Origin: Oryzisolibacter sp. LB2S
GTDB taxonomy: Bacteria; Pseudomonadota; Gammaproteobacteria; Burkholderiales; Burkholderiaceae_C
Direction: 5' to 3'
Assembly (NCBI RefSeq): GCF_040732315.1
Contig: NZ_CP160388.1
Span: 656,501 to 720,500, forward strand
DNA: 64,000 nt
Position numbers and translations under genes: made by a program. Positions 24,150-34,027 of this stretch are shown in pieces; within the stretch, counting starts at the first letter, position 1; every line of letters starts with the position of its first letter. Under the pieces are notes generated by a model. That model worked only from the letters and a program-made list of their open reading frames with translations, had not been told where the DNA came from and ran no database searches.

Positions 24150-25499
24150 ATGTTCAAGAAAATTCTGGTTGCGAATCGAGGGGAGATCGCCCTTCGCATT
24201 CAGCGCGCCTGTCGCGAGATGGGCATCAAGGCGGTGATGGTGTACTCCGAAGCCGACCGCGACGCCAAGTACGTCAAGCTCGCCGAGGAGGCTGTGTGCA
24301 TCGGCCCGGCACCCTCGCCGCTGTCGTATCTCAACATGCCGGCCATCATCTCGGCCGCCGAGGTGACGGACGCCGAGGCCATCCATCCCGGCTATGGCTT
24401 TCTCTCCGAGAACGCCGACTTTGCCGAGCGTGTGGAAAAGAGCGGCTTCCAGTTCATCGGCCCCACGCCCGAGAACATCCGCATCATGGGCGACAAGGTC
24501 TCGGCCAAGCAGGCCATGATCAAGGCCGGTGTCCCCTGTGTGCCGGGTTCGGACGGTGAACTGCCCGACGACCCCGTGCAGATCCGCCGCATCGCCAAGA
24601 GCATCGGCTACCCCGTGATCATCAAGGCTGCGGGCGGCGGCGGTGGCCGCGGCATGCGCGTCGTGCACACCGAGGCGGCCCTGGTCAATGCCGTGCAGAT
24701 GACCAAGGCGGAGGCGGGCGCGGCCTTTGGCAACCCGGCCGTGTACATGGAGAAGTTCCTGCAGAACCCGCGCCACATCGAGATCCAGGTGCTGGCCGAC
24801 AAGCATCGCAACGCCGTGTACCTGGGCGAGCGCGACTGCTCCATGCAGCGGCGCCACCAGAAGGTCATCGAAGAGGCGCCCGCGCCCGGTATTCCGCGCA
24901 GGCTCATCGAGCGCATCGGCGAGCGCTGCGTGACGGCCTGCAAGAAGATCGGCTACCGCGGTGCGGGCACGTTCGAGTTCCTGTACGAGAACGGCGAGTT
25001 CTACTTCATCGAGATGAACACGCGTGTGCAGGTGGAGCATCCGGTGACCGAATGGATCACGGGAGTGGACATCGTGCGCACGCAGATCATGGTGGCCGCG
25101 GGCGAGAAGCTGCCGTTTTCGCAGCGCCAGATCCAGATCCAGGGTCACGCGATCGAATGCCGCGTGAATGCCGAGGATCCCTACAAGTTCATTCCCTCGC
25201 CCGGCCGCATAACCATGTGGCATGCGCCCGGTGGTCCCGGCGTGCGCGTGGACTCGCATGCGTACAGCAACTACTACGTGCCGCCCAACTACGACTCCAT
25301 GATCGGCAAGATCATCGTGCACGGCGACACGCGCGAGCAGGCGTTGGCACGCATGCGCACGGCCCTGTCGGAGATGGTGGTCGAGGGCATCAACACCAAC
25401 ATCGATCTGCACCGGGAGCTGTTGGTCGACGCCAAGTTCATCGCCGGCGGCACCAACATCCACTACCTGGAAGAGTGGCTGGAACAGCGCAAGCGCTGA
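24150..25499 (+). CDS. accC: Acetyl-CoA carboxylase biotin carboxylase subunit
   Basis: ATP- and bicarbonate-dependent carboxylation of biotin on AccB. The 449-residue protein is the usual length: N-terminal [20 protein letters not shown], glycine-rich ATP-grasp loop [31 protein letters not shown], and metal/bicarbonate residues in [16 protein letters not shown]. An intrinsic terminator follows 29 bp after the stop. Confidence 0.98.
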   Translation: MFKKILVANRGEIALRIQRACREMGIKAVMVYSEADRDAKYVKLAEEAVCIGPAPSPLSYLNMPAIISAAEVTDAEAIHPGYGFLSENADFAERVEKSGFQFIGPTPENIRIMGDKVSAKQAMIKAGVPCVPGSDGELPDDPVQIRRIAKSIGYPVIIKAAGGGGGRGMRVVHTEAALVNAVQMTKAEAGAAFGNPAVYMEKFLQNPRHIEIQVLADKHRNAVYLGERDCSMQRRHQKVIEEAPAPGIPRRLIERIGERCVTACKKIGYRGAGTFEFLYENGEFYFIEMNTRVQVEHPVTEWITGVDIVRTQIMVAAGEKLPFSQRQIQIQGHAIECRVNAEDPYKFIPSPGRITMWHAPGGPGVRVDSHAYSNYYVPPNYDSMIGKIIVHGDTREQALARMRTALSEMVVEGINTNIDLHRELLVDAKFIAGGTNIHYLEEWLEQRKR

Positions 25500-25528
25500 T
25501 GAGCCAACCTCGTGCCGCAAGGCACAAG

Positions 25529-25566
25529 GATGCTGGCATCTGGTGACGGATGCCAGCATTTTTTTA
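25529..25566 (+). terminator. Terminator after accBC
   Basis: Eleven-bp stem ATGCTGGCATC/GATGCCAGCAT (25530-25540 with 25549-25559) followed by a run of eight T residues. It separates accBC from prmA, which begins 24 bp later. Confidence 0.9.
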
Positions 25567-25589
25567 TCGACGAACCGAAAGACGCCGCC

Positions 25590-26486
25590 ATGTTTGAGTT
25601 GAGCCTGCTGTGCCCCGAGGACCGGGTGGAAATTCTGAGTGACGCGCTCGACGCGCTGGAGGCGCTGAGCGTCTCGGTGGAGGACGCCGATGCACAGACC
25701 GAGGCCGAGCAGGCCCTGTTTGGCGAACCCGGCATGCCTGCGCCACGCGAGGGCTGGCAGCGCAGCCGCCTCTCGGCGTTGTTCGCCACGCAGCAGGCGG
25801 CCGACGAGGCCGTGCGGCTGCTGCAGGCGCAGGACTTTTTCGAGGACTGCAGCGTGCTTGGAATCGCGGCCGTGCCGGAGCAGGATTGGGTGCGCCTGAC
25901 CCAGTCGCAGTTCGATCCCGTGGCCATCACACCGGATTTCTGGATCGTGCCGACCTGGCATGACCTGCCCGCCGCAGCGCGGCGCAGCATACGCCTGGAT
26001 CCGGGGCTCGCCTTCGGTACCGGCACGCATCCCACGACTCGCATGTGTCTGCGCTGGATCGCGCGCCAGGGTGGTGAAGGCGGTGGTGCTGCCCTCGGGC
26101 GGGTGCTCGACTATGGCTGTGGCTCCGGCATCCTGGCCATCGGTGCGGCCAAGTTCGGCGCCGTGGATATCGATGCCGTGGACATCGACATGGCCGCGGT
26201 GGAATCCACGCGCCAGAACGCGCAGGCCAATGGCGTGCAGCTCCATGCCGGCCTGCCCGAGCAGGCGCAGGGCCTGTACCAGACGGTTGTGGCCAACATC
26301 CTCGCCATCCCCCTGAAGGTGCTGGCGCCCTTGCTCTGCGCCCATGTCGCCGAAGGCGGGCATCTCGTGCTCGCCGGCATCCTCGAGCGCCAGGCGCAGG
26401 AACTGCAGGAGGCCTACGCGCCCTGGCTGCGTCTGGAGGTGGCCGACAGCGAGGACGGTTGGATTCTCATGACGGCGCGCCGCTGA
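25590..26486 (+). CDS. prmA: Ribosomal protein L11 methyltransferase
   Basis: SAM-dependent trimethylation of ribosomal protein L11. The 298-residue protein has an N-terminal substrate-recognition domain, the linker with LDPGLAFGTGTHPTTRMCL, and the class I SAM fold with VLDYGCGSGILAIGAAKFG, plus VANILAIPLKVLAP as the catalytic-site NxxP-like motif (here N-I-L-A). The ATG at 25590 (MFELSLLCPED) matches the family start; the upstream open frame runs through the accBC terminator. Confidence 0.95.
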   Translation: MFELSLLCPEDRVEILSDALDALEALSVSVEDADAQTEAEQALFGEPGMPAPREGWQRSRLSALFATQQAADEAVRLLQAQDFFEDCSVLGIAAVPEQDWVRLTQSQFDPVAITPDFWIVPTWHDLPAAARRSIRLDPGLAFGTGTHPTTRMCLRWIARQGGEGGGAALGRVLDYGCGSGILAIGAAKFGAVDIDAVDIDMAAVESTRQNAQANGVQLHAGLPEQAQGLYQTVVANILAIPLKVLAPLLCAHVAEGGHLVLAGILERQAQELQEAYAPWLRLEVADSEDGWILMTARR

Positions 26487-26528
26487 GAGGCGCCCGGACA
26501 GCGGACGCACACCTACAATCCACGGCGC

Positions 26529-27905
26529 ATGAGCCAGATCACCCGCTGCCCCCACTGCGCAACGACCTTCAAGGTGGTTGCGGACCAGTTGCGGATATCC
26601 GATGGCTGGGTGCGGTGTGGGCAGTGCAAGCAGGTCTTTGATGCGACCGAGTGCATGCTGTCCAGCATGCCGTTGTCGCAGGCATCGTCGGGTGATGATG
26701 TGGATGCTCGCAGCGCGACAGCCGTCTCGCAGCCTCCGGAACTCCCGGAACTCCCGGAACTCCCGGAACTCCCGGAACTCCCGGAACTCCCTTCTGGTGC
26801 GCCACCATCCGCCATGCCCGAGGAAGTCGGGCAGCATCGGGCGCTCGAAGAATCTGCAGACCAGCCCGTGTCCGTCTCGGCCTTGCTTGTCGAGCGCGCG
26901 CCGTTGATCGAGGGTGGCTCGCATGCGGTGGGGGATGACACGGGCCGTGAGACGGCAGGGCAGGCAATTGATCACGACGACGGTGCCGACCGGGTCGAGG
27001 CGGACCTGAGTCCGGCCCCCTTGTCCGCCTTGCTTCGACATGAGGCGTCGCCCGATGCCCAGATGGACGGCGCGCCGATCGCGCCGGCGGTTGTGGGCTA
27101 TGAGCTGCCCGGAGCCTCCGAAGAGGACTCATCCTGGCCCGATGATGCGCTGGATGCGGCGGAGACTGCGGCAGACGCTGCATCGCCCGAGGCGCGCCAT
27201 GACGGGCCGAAGGAGTTGCCGGGCGCGACCGAATCGGGCAGTGATGAGGAGCGTGATCAAGGGGCTGCCGCGCTTGATGGGCTTGAATCACTGTCGTCGG
27301 AGCCGATTCCTGTCGAGGAAGCCGTGGTCCTTCCAGCGGAAGCCCTGCTCGATGGCCCCCAGGCAGCCCCCGATACCTCTGGCGACGAGCCCAGCTTTGT
27401 CACCTCGGCGCGGCGCAATGCCGTGTGGCAGCGGCCCGGGGTGCGCGCGGCCTTGGGCCTGGCTGCGCTGTGCCTGGCGCTGCTCCTGGGCTTGCAGGTG
27501 GCCTTGCAGGAGCGTGACGCCATTGCCGCGCGAAGTCCCAATGCGCATGCCCTCATGGTGCGGATCTGTGCGGTGTTGCAATGCACGCTGGAGCCACCGC
27601 GACGCATTGATGCGGTGGTCATCGACAGTTCGTCCTTTGTGAAGGCGCGCGACGATGCGCAGACCTACCAGCTGAAGGTCGGCGTCAGGAACAACTCGAC
27701 GCTTGCGGTTGCCATGCCCGCGCTGGAACTCACCCTGACGGATGCGCACGACCAGACACTGCTGCGGCGCGTGCTGTTGCGCGAGGAATTGGGCGCGCCC
27801 GTGCAGCTGGAGCCCGGCGCCAGCTGGAGCGCGACCCTTCCCGTGCTGGTCACGCAGGATGCCGCTCAGGTGGCAGGCTACCGCGTGCTGGCCTTCTATC
27901 CCTGA
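26529..27905 (+). CDS. Zinc-ribbon membrane protein with DUF3426
   Basis: Function unknown; conserved in betaproteobacteria downstream of prmA. The 458-residue protein opens with an MJ0042-type zinc ribbon (C7, C10, C30, C33: CPHCATTFKV and RCGQC), followed by a long acidic low-complexity linker of about 250 residues, one membrane span around 300-322 (ALGLAALCLALLLGLQVAL) and a C-terminal DUF3426 beta domain (DAVVIDSSSFVKARDDAQTY ... VRNNSTLAVAMPALELTLTD). Residues 71-88 are six perfect Glu-Leu-Pro repeats. TACAAT precedes the start closely. A cytoplasmic metal-sensing head tethered to a periplasmic domain is inferred from the topology. Confidence 0.85.
   Translation: MSQITRCPHCATTFKVVADQLRISDGWVRCGQCKQVFDATECMLSSMPLSQASSGDDVDARSATAVSQPPELPELPELPELPELPELPSGAPPSAMPEEVGQHRALEESADQPVSVSALLVERAPLIEGGSHAVGDDTGRETAGQAIDHDDGADRVEADLSPAPLSALLRHEASPDAQMDGAPIAPAVVGYELPGASEEDSSWPDDALDAAETAADAASPEARHDGPKELPGATESGSDEERDQGAAALDGLESLSSEPIPVEEAVVLPAEALLDGPQAAPDTSGDEPSFVTSARRNAVWQRPGVRAALGLAALCLALLLGLQVALQERDAIAARSPNAHALMVRICAVLQCTLEPPRRIDAVVIDSSSFVKARDDAQTYQLKVGVRNNSTLAVAMPALELTLTDAHDQTLLRRVLLREELGAPVQLEPGASWSATLPVLVTQDAAQVAGYRVLAFYP
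26739..26792 (+). repeat. Six tandem 9-bp units (GAACTCCCG) in the DUF3426 gene
   Basis: Six back-to-back copies of GAA-CTC-CCG/T, nearly identical at nucleotide level, encode (Glu-Leu-Pro)6. Loss or gain of units would change linker length in steps of three residues without a frameshift. Confidence 0.9.
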
Positions 27906-27929
27906 ACTTTTCCTTTCACGACTTGACCT

Positions 27930-28826
27930 ATGGCAGCGCTGATCTGCGGTTCCCTGGCATTTGACAACATCATGACGTTCCAAGGGCGGTTTGCCGAGCA
28001 GATACTGCCCGAGCAACTGCATATCCTGAACGTGTCCTTCCTCGTGCCCACGCTGCGCCGCGACTTTGGCGGCTGCGCGGGCAATATTGCCTACAGTCTC
28101 AAGCTGCTCGGTGGTGAGCCCAAGCCCATGGCCATGGTGGGGGCCGATGGTGTCAACTACCTGGACCGACTGCAGCAGCTTGGTATCGACACTGCTCTTG
28201 TGGGCAAGGTCGATGACACCTACACCGCCCAGGCCATGATCATGACCGACCTGGACAACAACCAGATCACGGCATTCCACCCGGGGGCCATGATGCAGGC
28301 ACACCGAAACCACATAGCTCCCGACTGTGGCGCGCATGTCGGGATCATTGCGCCCGATGGGCGCGAGGCCATGCTGCAGCACGCGGCCGAATTTGTCGCT
28401 GCCGGAATACCGTTTGTGTTCGATCCGGGGCAGGGGTTGCCCATGTTCAATGGCGAGGAACTGCGCGGCTTCATTGCACAGGCCAGCTGGATTGCGGTCA
28501 ACGACTACGAGGCCAGGATGCTGTGCGACAGGACCGGCTGGACGCTGGCCGAGATGTCGCAGCAGGTGCGTGGTCTGGTCGTCACTCTTGGTGCCGACGG
28601 CTGCGAGGTTTGGGAGCAAGGCGTGAGTACCAAGGTCCCCCCGGTCAAGCCGGCGCAGGTGGTCGACCCCACCGGTTGCGGTGACGCGTGGCGTGGCGGC
28701 CTGCTCTATGGGCTCGAGAAGGGCTGGCCCCTGGTGCGCTGTGCGGAGCTGGGCAATCGCCTCGGGGCACTGAAGATCGCTCAGCGTGGACCGCAGAACT
28801 ATGTGCTCGATTTCACGCCAGCGTAG
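27930..28826 (+). CDS. PfkB-family carbohydrate/nucleoside kinase
   Basis: Predicted ribokinase/adenosine-kinase-type sugar or nucleoside kinase. The 298-residue protein starts LICGSLAFDNIMTF, has RRDFGGCAGNIAYSLKLLGG (substrate-site PfkB signature 1) and VVDPTGCGDAWRGGLLYGLE (signature 2) with catalytic D252; the usual GAGD is GCGD here, giving a cysteine in the anion hole. The arrangement is closest to the adenosine-kinase-like kinases, but substrate cannot be decided by eye. It starts 24 bp after the DUF3426 gene, probably co-transcribed. Confidence 0.88.
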   Translation: MAALICGSLAFDNIMTFQGRFAEQILPEQLHILNVSFLVPTLRRDFGGCAGNIAYSLKLLGGEPKPMAMVGADGVNYLDRLQQLGIDTALVGKVDDTYTAQAMIMTDLDNNQITAFHPGAMMQAHRNHIAPDCGAHVGIIAPDGREAMLQHAAEFVAAGIPFVFDPGQGLPMFNGEELRGFIAQASWIAVNDYEARMLCDRTGWTLAEMSQQVRGLVVTLGADGCEVWEQGVSTKVPPVKPAQVVDPTGCGDAWRGGLLYGLEKGWPLVRCAELGNRLGALKIAQRGPQNYVLDFTPA

Positions 28827-28960
28827 TCCGGGGCTGGCGGCCTGGGAAGAAGTCCGAGGCGATGCCTGTTGATCCCTGCCGCTGCCTGCACCGTCACGGA
28901 GTGGGCGGTCGAGGACTGTAGGCCTGCCCGCAATCGACAGATGCCGCCGCAGGCTCCATA

Positions 28961-28986
28961 AGAAAACCCGGCGCAGGCGCCGGGTT
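28961..28986 (-). terminator. Terminator of the histone-like gene
   Basis: AACCCGGCGC/GCGCCGGGTT, a perfect 10-bp stem with a two-base loop (28965-28986), followed on the minus strand by TTCTTAT. It lies 24 bp beyond the stop of the histone-like gene. Confidence 0.75.
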
Positions 28987-29009
28987 CAGGCGATGAGCGT
29001 CCAGTACCC

Positions 29010-29603
29010 TCAGGGCTTGCCGCCCGTGGGGAAGGGCCATGCGGCCTGGGGGTTGAGCGTGGTCTGCGCTGCAGGCGCAGCCGCAGCCACGGGAGCCTTG
29101 GCTACGGCCTTCTTCTTGGCTGCAGGTGCCTTCTTTGCTGCTGCAGCCTTTTTGGCTGGGGCCGCGGCCTTCTTGGCCGGAGCGGCCTTCTTTGCTGCTG
29201 CCGCCTTCTTGGCGGGTGCTGCCACCTTCTTTGCCGCTACCGCCTTCTTGGACGGTGCTGCTGCCTTCTTTGCTGCTGCGGCCTTCTTGGCGGGTGCTGC
29301 CGCCTTCTTCACAGCCGTTGCCTTCTTGGCGGGTGCTGCCGCCTTCTTGGCCGTCACGGCCTTCTTGGCGGGTGCTGCCGCTTTCTTCACGGCCGCTGCC
29401 TTCTTGGCGGGTGCTGCTGCCTTCTTGGCCACTGCGGCCTTCTTGGCGGGTGCAGCAGCCTTCTTGACCGCGGCGGCCTTCTTGGCAGGCGCTGCCTTCT
29501 TTGCGGCTACGGCCTTCTTCGCGGGTGCTGCAGCCTTCTTGGTCGCGGCGGCCTTTTTGGGGGGTGCAGCCTTTTTGGCTGCGGGTTTCTTCGCAGTTGC
29601 CAT
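29010..29603 (-). CDS. Histone H1-like Lys/Ala-rich DNA-binding protein
   Basis: Predicted nucleoid protein resembling the C-terminal tail of histone H1, AlgP and bacterial Hc2-type proteins. The 197-residue protein is almost entirely repeats of the type KKAAAPAKKA, in two alternating flavours (VAAKKAAP and AVKKAAAPAKKA), with a short unique tail (VAAAAPAAQTTLNPQAAWPF). Such sequences are disordered and bind DNA by charge. Of two adjacent ATGs, 29603 is six bases from AAGGAG and is preferred over 29606. Repetitive coding makes the length likely to vary between strains. Confidence 0.88.
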   Translation of the reverse strand: MATAKKPAAKKAAPPKKAAATKKAAAPAKKAVAAKKAAPAKKAAAVKKAAAPAKKAAVAKKAAAPAKKAAAVKKAAAPAKKAVTAKKAAAPAKKATAVKKAAAPAKKAAAAKKAAAPSKKAVAAKKVAAPAKKAAAAKKAAPAKKAAAPAKKAAAAKKAPAAKKKAVAKAPVAAAAPAAQTTLNPQAAWPFPTGGKP

Positions 29604-29782
29604 CATTTTCTCCTTGGGTCGATTTGCAAAGAGCACTCCACGCCTGCATTGGGCATGGAGCGATCCATGGCAACGACACAATGCGCGTCACCACGAATGC
29701 GGGAACGCCACCGCCCCGCGGCGCCTAGGGACGCCGGGTGCGAGGAGCGTGGTTGAAGACTCATGACCTGGTGTTGCGGGAT

Positions 29783-30925
29783 TCAATCCCAGGACAGCGC
29801 CCCGCCGGTCTGGTACTCGATGACGCGCGTTTCGAAGAAGTTGCGCTCCTTCTTCAGGTCGATCATCTCGCTCATCCAGGGGAAGGGATTTTCTTCATTG
29901 GGGAACAGCGCATCGAGCCCGATCTGCGTGGCGCGGCGGTTGGCGATGTAGCGCAGGTAGCCCTTGAACATCGAGGCGTTCATGCCCAGCACGCCGCGCG
30001 GCATGGTGTCCTCGGCGTAGCGGTATTCGAGGTCCACGGCCTTGTGGAACAGCGCGGTGATCTCGGCCTTGAACTCGGGTGTCCACAACTGCGGGTTTTC
30101 GAGCTTGAGCTGGTTGATCAGGTCGATGCCGAAGTTGCAGTGCATGGACTCGTCGCGCAGGATGTACTGGTACTGCTCGGCCGCGCCCGTCATCTTGTTC
30201 TGCCGGCCCAGCGCCAGGATCTGCGTGAAGCCCACGTAGAAGAACAGACCTTCCATCAGGCATGCAAAGACGATCAGGCTCTTGAGCAGCGTCTGGTCGT
30301 TCTCGGGTGTGCCCGTCTGGAAGGCCGGGTCCATGATCGCCTCGATGAAGGGGATCAGGAATTCGTCCTTGTCGCGTATGGATGCGATCTCGTTGTAGGC
30401 ATTGAAGATCTCGCCCTCGTCCAGGCCCAGCGATTCCACGATGTACTGGTAGGCGTGGGTGTGGATGGCTTCCTCGAAGGCCTGGCGCAGCAGGAACTGG
30501 CGGCATTCGGGCGCCGTGATATGGCGGTAGGTGCCGAGGACGATGTTGTTGGCGGCGAGCGAGTCGGCCGTCACGAAGAAGCCCAGGTTGCGCTTGACGA
30601 TGCGGCGCTCATCCTCGGTCAGGCCGTTCGGATCCTTCCACAGCGCGATGTCGCGCGTCATGTTGATCTCCTGCGGCATCCAGTGGTTGGCGCAGGTGGC
30701 CAAGTACTTTTCCCAGGCCCACTTGTACTTGAACGGCACCAGCTGATTCACATCGGTCTGGCCGTTGATGATGCGCTTGTCGACGGCCGACACACGCCGG
30801 TGCTGTGGGGCTGCGTTGGCGGGCTTTGCGGGAGAGATGGGCGTGTCGGCCTGGCCGCCCTGCGCGAGGCCGCCATCCAAGAGTATTTGCGCAGAGGGCT
30901 TGACTTCGTCGTCCCAGGTAAGCAT
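29783..30925 (-). CDS. nrdB: Ribonucleoside-diphosphate reductase beta subunit, class Ia
   Basis: Carries the di-iron centre and tyrosyl radical for dNTP synthesis. The 380-residue protein has a poorly conserved 45-residue N-terminus, then the R2 fold: E152, H155 and predicted radical Tyr159 in EEAIHTHAY, later metal ligands in [10 protein letters not shown] and DESMHCNFG. The C-terminal peptide that docks to NrdA ends [11 protein letters not shown]. The start at 30925 (MLTWDDEVK) is used; the earlier frame is in the leader. It follows nrdA by 137 bp. Confidence 0.95.
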   Translation of the reverse strand: MLTWDDEVKPSAQILLDGGLAQGGQADTPISPAKPANAAPQHRRVSAVDKRIINGQTDVNQLVPFKYKWAWEKYLATCANHWMPQEINMTRDIALWKDPNGLTEDERRIVKRNLGFFVTADSLAANNIVLGTYRHITAPECRQFLLRQAFEEAIHTHAYQYIVESLGLDEGEIFNAYNEIASIRDKDEFLIPFIEAIMDPAFQTGTPENDQTLLKSLIVFACLMEGLFFYVGFTQILALGRQNKMTGAAEQYQYILRDESMHCNFGIDLINQLKLENPQLWTPEFKAEITALFHKAVDLEYRYAEDTMPRGVLGMNASMFKGYLRYIANRRATQIGLDALFPNEENPFPWMSEMIDLKKERNFFETRVIEYQTGGALSWD

Positions 30926-31018
30926 AGATTTTCCCGTTGGTGAATTATGGAAGCAGTGCTTCAAAATGAAAAGCACCGAAGCGTTGCCACGCCGTGATTT
31001 GTTGCTTCACGACCGCAA

Positions 31019-31048
31019 AGGCCGGGTGCATGGAAGTGCTCCCGGCCT
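31019..31048 (-). terminator. Hairpin in the nrdA-nrdB gap
   Basis: AGGCCGGG/CCCGGCCT, a perfect 8-bp stem with a 14-base loop, lies 15 bp after the nrdA stop codon. Only three T residues follow on the minus strand, so it may be a partial terminator or processing site that sets the subunit ratio. Confidence 0.4.
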
Positions 31049-31062
31049 CTGCCTGGTGCCGT

Positions 31063-33939
31063 TCACTGGCAGGCTTCGCAGCCGGGGTCGTCGATGGCGC
31101 AGAACTTCACGTCCGTTGCGGGCATTGCGGCCGCGGCGCCAGTGGCGGGAGAGGGGGCTTGCGCGTCCGATGCCACGGCATTGAGCTGGCGCGTGTTCAC
31201 CGTGCTCATCTCCACATGCGTCGCGCTTTGCGTGCGCAGGTAGTAGGTGGTCTTGAGGCCGCGCAGCCAGGCGAGCTTGTACGTCTCGTCGAGTTTCTTG
31301 CCCGAGGCGCCGGCCATGTAGATGTTCAGGCTCTGCGCCTGGTCGATCCACTTCTGGCGGCGCGCCGCGGCCTCCACGAGCCACTCTGGCGCGACCTCGA
31401 AGGCCGTGGAATACAGCGCCTTGATGTGCTCGGGCACACGGTCGATGGCGTGCAGCGACCCCTTGAAATGCTTCAAGTCCATGAGCATGACCTCATCCCA
31501 CAGGCCCAGGGCCTTGAGGTCGCGCACCAGGTACTGGTTGATGACGGTGAACTCGCCCGACAGGTTGGACTTGACGGCCAGGTTGCCGAACGAGGGCTCG
31601 ATGGACGCATCCACGCCCACGATGTTGGAGATGGTGGCCGTGGGGGCAATGGCCACGCAGTTGCTGTTGCGCATGCCGTCCCGCGCGATCTTCTGGCGCA
31701 GCGCATCCCAGTCCAGGCGCGTGCTGCGATCGACCTCCACATGGCCGCCGCGCTCGCGCGCGAGCAGCTCCAGCGAGTCGAGCGGCAGAATGCCCTGCGA
31801 CCACAGCGAGCCCTGGTAGCTCGAATACTGACCGCGCTCGCGCGCCAGCTCGGTGGAGGCCCAGTAGGCGTAGTAGCAGATGGCCTCCATCGATGCATCG
31901 GCAAACTCCACCGCGGCGTCGCTCGCGTAGGGAATGCGCAGCGCGTACAGCGCATCCTGAAAGCCCATCAGGCCCAGGCCTACGGGGCGGTGGCGCAGGT
32001 TGGAGTCGCGCGCCTTGTCCACGGCGTAGTAGTTGATGTCGATGACGTTGTCCAGCATGCGCATGGCCGTGGCCACGGTGCGGCGCAGCTTGTCGTGGTC
32101 CACCTTGCCATCCTTCAGGTGCTGGGCAAGGTTCACCGAGCCCAGGTTGCACACGGCGGTCTCGGTGTCGCTGGTGTTGAGCGTGATCTCGGTGCACAGG
32201 TTGCTCGAATGCACCACGCCCACATGCTGCTGGGGCGAGCGGATGTTGCACGGGTCCTTGAACGTGATCCAGGGGTGGCCGGTCTCGAACAGCATGGACA
32301 GCATCTTGCGCCACAGGTCCACGGCGGGCACGCGCTTGAACAGCCTGAGCTCGCCGCTGTCGGCCTTGGCCTCATAGGCCGTGTAGGCGCGCTCGAAGGC
32401 CTGGCCGTAGAGGTCGTGCAGGTCGGGCACGTCCGACGGCGAGAACAGCGTCCATTGGCCCTTGTCGATGACGCGCTTCATGAACAGGTCGGGAATCCAG
32501 TTGGCCGTGTTCATGTCGTGCGTGCGGCGGCGGTCGTCGCCGGTGTTCTTGCGCAGTTCCAGGAACTCCTCGATGTCGAGATGCCAGCTCTCCAGATAGG
32601 TGCAGACCGCGCCCTTTCTCTTGCCGCCCTGGTTCACGGCCACGGCCGTGTCGTTGACGACCTTGAGGAAGGGCACCACGCCCTGCGACTCGCCGTTCGT
32701 GCCCTTGATGCGCGCGCCCAGCGCGCGCACGCGCGTCCAGTCGTTGCCCAGGCCTCCGGCGAACTTGGACAGCAGGGCGTTTTCCTTGATGGATTCGTAG
32801 ATGCCGCCGAGCTCGTCGGGCACCGTGGTCAGGTAGCAGGACGACAGCTGCGAGCGCAGCGTGCCGCTGTTGAACAGCGTGGGCGTGCTGCTCATGAAGT
32901 CGAACGAGGACAGCAGCTCGTAGAACTCGATGGCGCGCGCGTTGCGGTCGTCCTCCTGCAGCGCCAGGCCCATGGCCACGCGCATGAAGAAGGCCTGGGG
33001 CAGTTCGATGCGCGTCTTGCTCACGTGCAGGAAGTAGCGGTCGTACAGCGTCTGCAGGCCCAGATAGTCGAACTGCTGGTCGCGCTCGGCCTTGATCGCC
33101 TGGGCCAGGCGCGGCAGGTCGAACGTCAGGAGCTCGGGGTTGAGCAGCTCGTGATCGACGCCCTTCTGGATGAAGCCGGCGAAGTAGCCCTGGTACGCCG
33201 CCTGCATGTCGGCCGGCTGCACGCCCTGGCCCAGCACTTCGCGCACGATGGTGTGCAGCAGCAGGCGCGCCGTGGCGTAGCTGTAGCCGGGGTCCTTCTC
33301 GATCAGCGTGCGCGCCGCGAGGATCGATGCCTTGTACACCTCGTCCATGGGCACGCCGTCGTACAGGTTGCGCATGGTCTCGGCGGTGATCGGGGCGGCC
33401 TGCACCTCCTGGCCCAGATTGGCGCAGGCGGACTCGATCAGTGCCTGCAGGCGCAGCACATCGAGCTCCACGCGCTGGCCACGGTCCTGCACGTACAGCG
33501 CGGGCATTTGCGGGTGCAGCTGCTCCTTCTTCTGCGCGCGCTCCTGGGCGCGGCGCTCGCGGTACAGCACATAGGCGCGCGCCACCTCATGGTGGCTGCC
33601 GCGCATCAGGCCCAGCTCCACCTGATCCTGCACGTCCTCGATGTGGAAGGTGCCGCCGCTGGGGCGCGAGCGCATCAGCGCGCGAACCACCGTGCGGGTC
33701 AGCTCGTCCACGACCTCGCGCACGCTGGCCGAGGCCGCGCCCTGCGTGCCATGCACGGCGAGAAAGGCCTTCATCATGGCCACGGCGATCTTCTGCGGCT
33801 CAAACGGCACGACCGCACCATTGCGCCGAATGATTTGGTAGTGACTGAATGTATCGCCAGCGATGTCGGGAGCGGGCGTGGCCGTGGTTTGCGAGGGTGT
33901 TGTGGGCTGGGTATGGGCGTGAACGGGCGCAACTTGCAT
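31063..33939 (-). CDS. nrdA: Ribonucleoside-diphosphate reductase alpha subunit, class Ia
   Basis: Catalytic subunit reducing NDPs to dNDPs. The 958-residue protein (longer than E. coli NrdA at about 760) has a 28-residue unstructured N-terminus, an ATP-cone with IRRNGAVVPFEPQKI around 35-50 for allosteric activity control, a further cone-like stretch (about 110-190), then the barrel with MNTANWIPDLFMKRV, NLCTEITLNTSDTETAVCNL and the radical-transfer tyrosines near the C-terminus (TTYYLRTQSATHVE). The C-terminus carries the shuttle cysteines as CEACQ. GAGGA precedes the ATG at 33939. Two NrdR boxes lie upstream. Confidence 0.95.
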   Translation of the reverse strand: MQVAPVHAHTQPTTPSQTTATPAPDIAGDTFSHYQIIRRNGAVVPFEPQKIAVAMMKAFLAVHGTQGAASASVREVVDELTRTVVRALMRSRPSGGTFHIEDVQDQVELGLMRGSHHEVARAYVLYRERRAQERAQKKEQLHPQMPALYVQDRGQRVELDVLRLQALIESACANLGQEVQAAPITAETMRNLYDGVPMDEVYKASILAARTLIEKDPGYSYATARLLLHTIVREVLGQGVQPADMQAAYQGYFAGFIQKGVDHELLNPELLTFDLPRLAQAIKAERDQQFDYLGLQTLYDRYFLHVSKTRIELPQAFFMRVAMGLALQEDDRNARAIEFYELLSSFDFMSSTPTLFNSGTLRSQLSSCYLTTVPDELGGIYESIKENALLSKFAGGLGNDWTRVRALGARIKGTNGESQGVVPFLKVVNDTAVAVNQGGKRKGAVCTYLESWHLDIEEFLELRKNTGDDRRRTHDMNTANWIPDLFMKRVIDKGQWTLFSPSDVPDLHDLYGQAFERAYTAYEAKADSGELRLFKRVPAVDLWRKMLSMLFETGHPWITFKDPCNIRSPQQHVGVVHSSNLCTEITLNTSDTETAVCNLGSVNLAQHLKDGKVDHDKLRRTVATAMRMLDNVIDINYYAVDKARDSNLRHRPVGLGLMGFQDALYALRIPYASDAAVEFADASMEAICYYAYWASTELARERGQYSSYQGSLWSQGILPLDSLELLARERGGHVEVDRSTRLDWDALRQKIARDGMRNSNCVAIAPTATISNIVGVDASIEPSFGNLAVKSNLSGEFTVINQYLVRDLKALGLWDEVMLMDLKHFKGSLHAIDRVPEHIKALYSTAFEVAPEWLVEAAARRQKWIDQAQSLNIYMAGASGKKLDETYKLAWLRGLKTTYYLRTQSATHVEMSTVNTRQLNAVASDAQAPSPATGAAAAMPATDVKFCAIDDPGCEACQ

Positions 33940-34027
33940 GGGTTCCTCTGGGCTGTGTCCTGGGGTTGGCCGCGCCGGGCAGGCAGCTGCCGGTGGGCGG
34001 GGTGGTGACGCGTGAGTGTGCTGCGTA

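Noticed and set aside
23655..27041. Long open frame (over 1,100 codons) on the minus strand across accB, accC, prmA and DUF3426
   Set aside because: It is a mirror of GC-rich coding sequence: its composition is low-complexity (His, Gly, Leu, Arg rich), it has no domain, and the plus strand carries four recognisable genes.
30994..34008. Plus-strand open frame of about 1,000 codons opposite nrdA
   Set aside because: Antisense of nrdA; no domain, unusual composition, no ribosome binding site.
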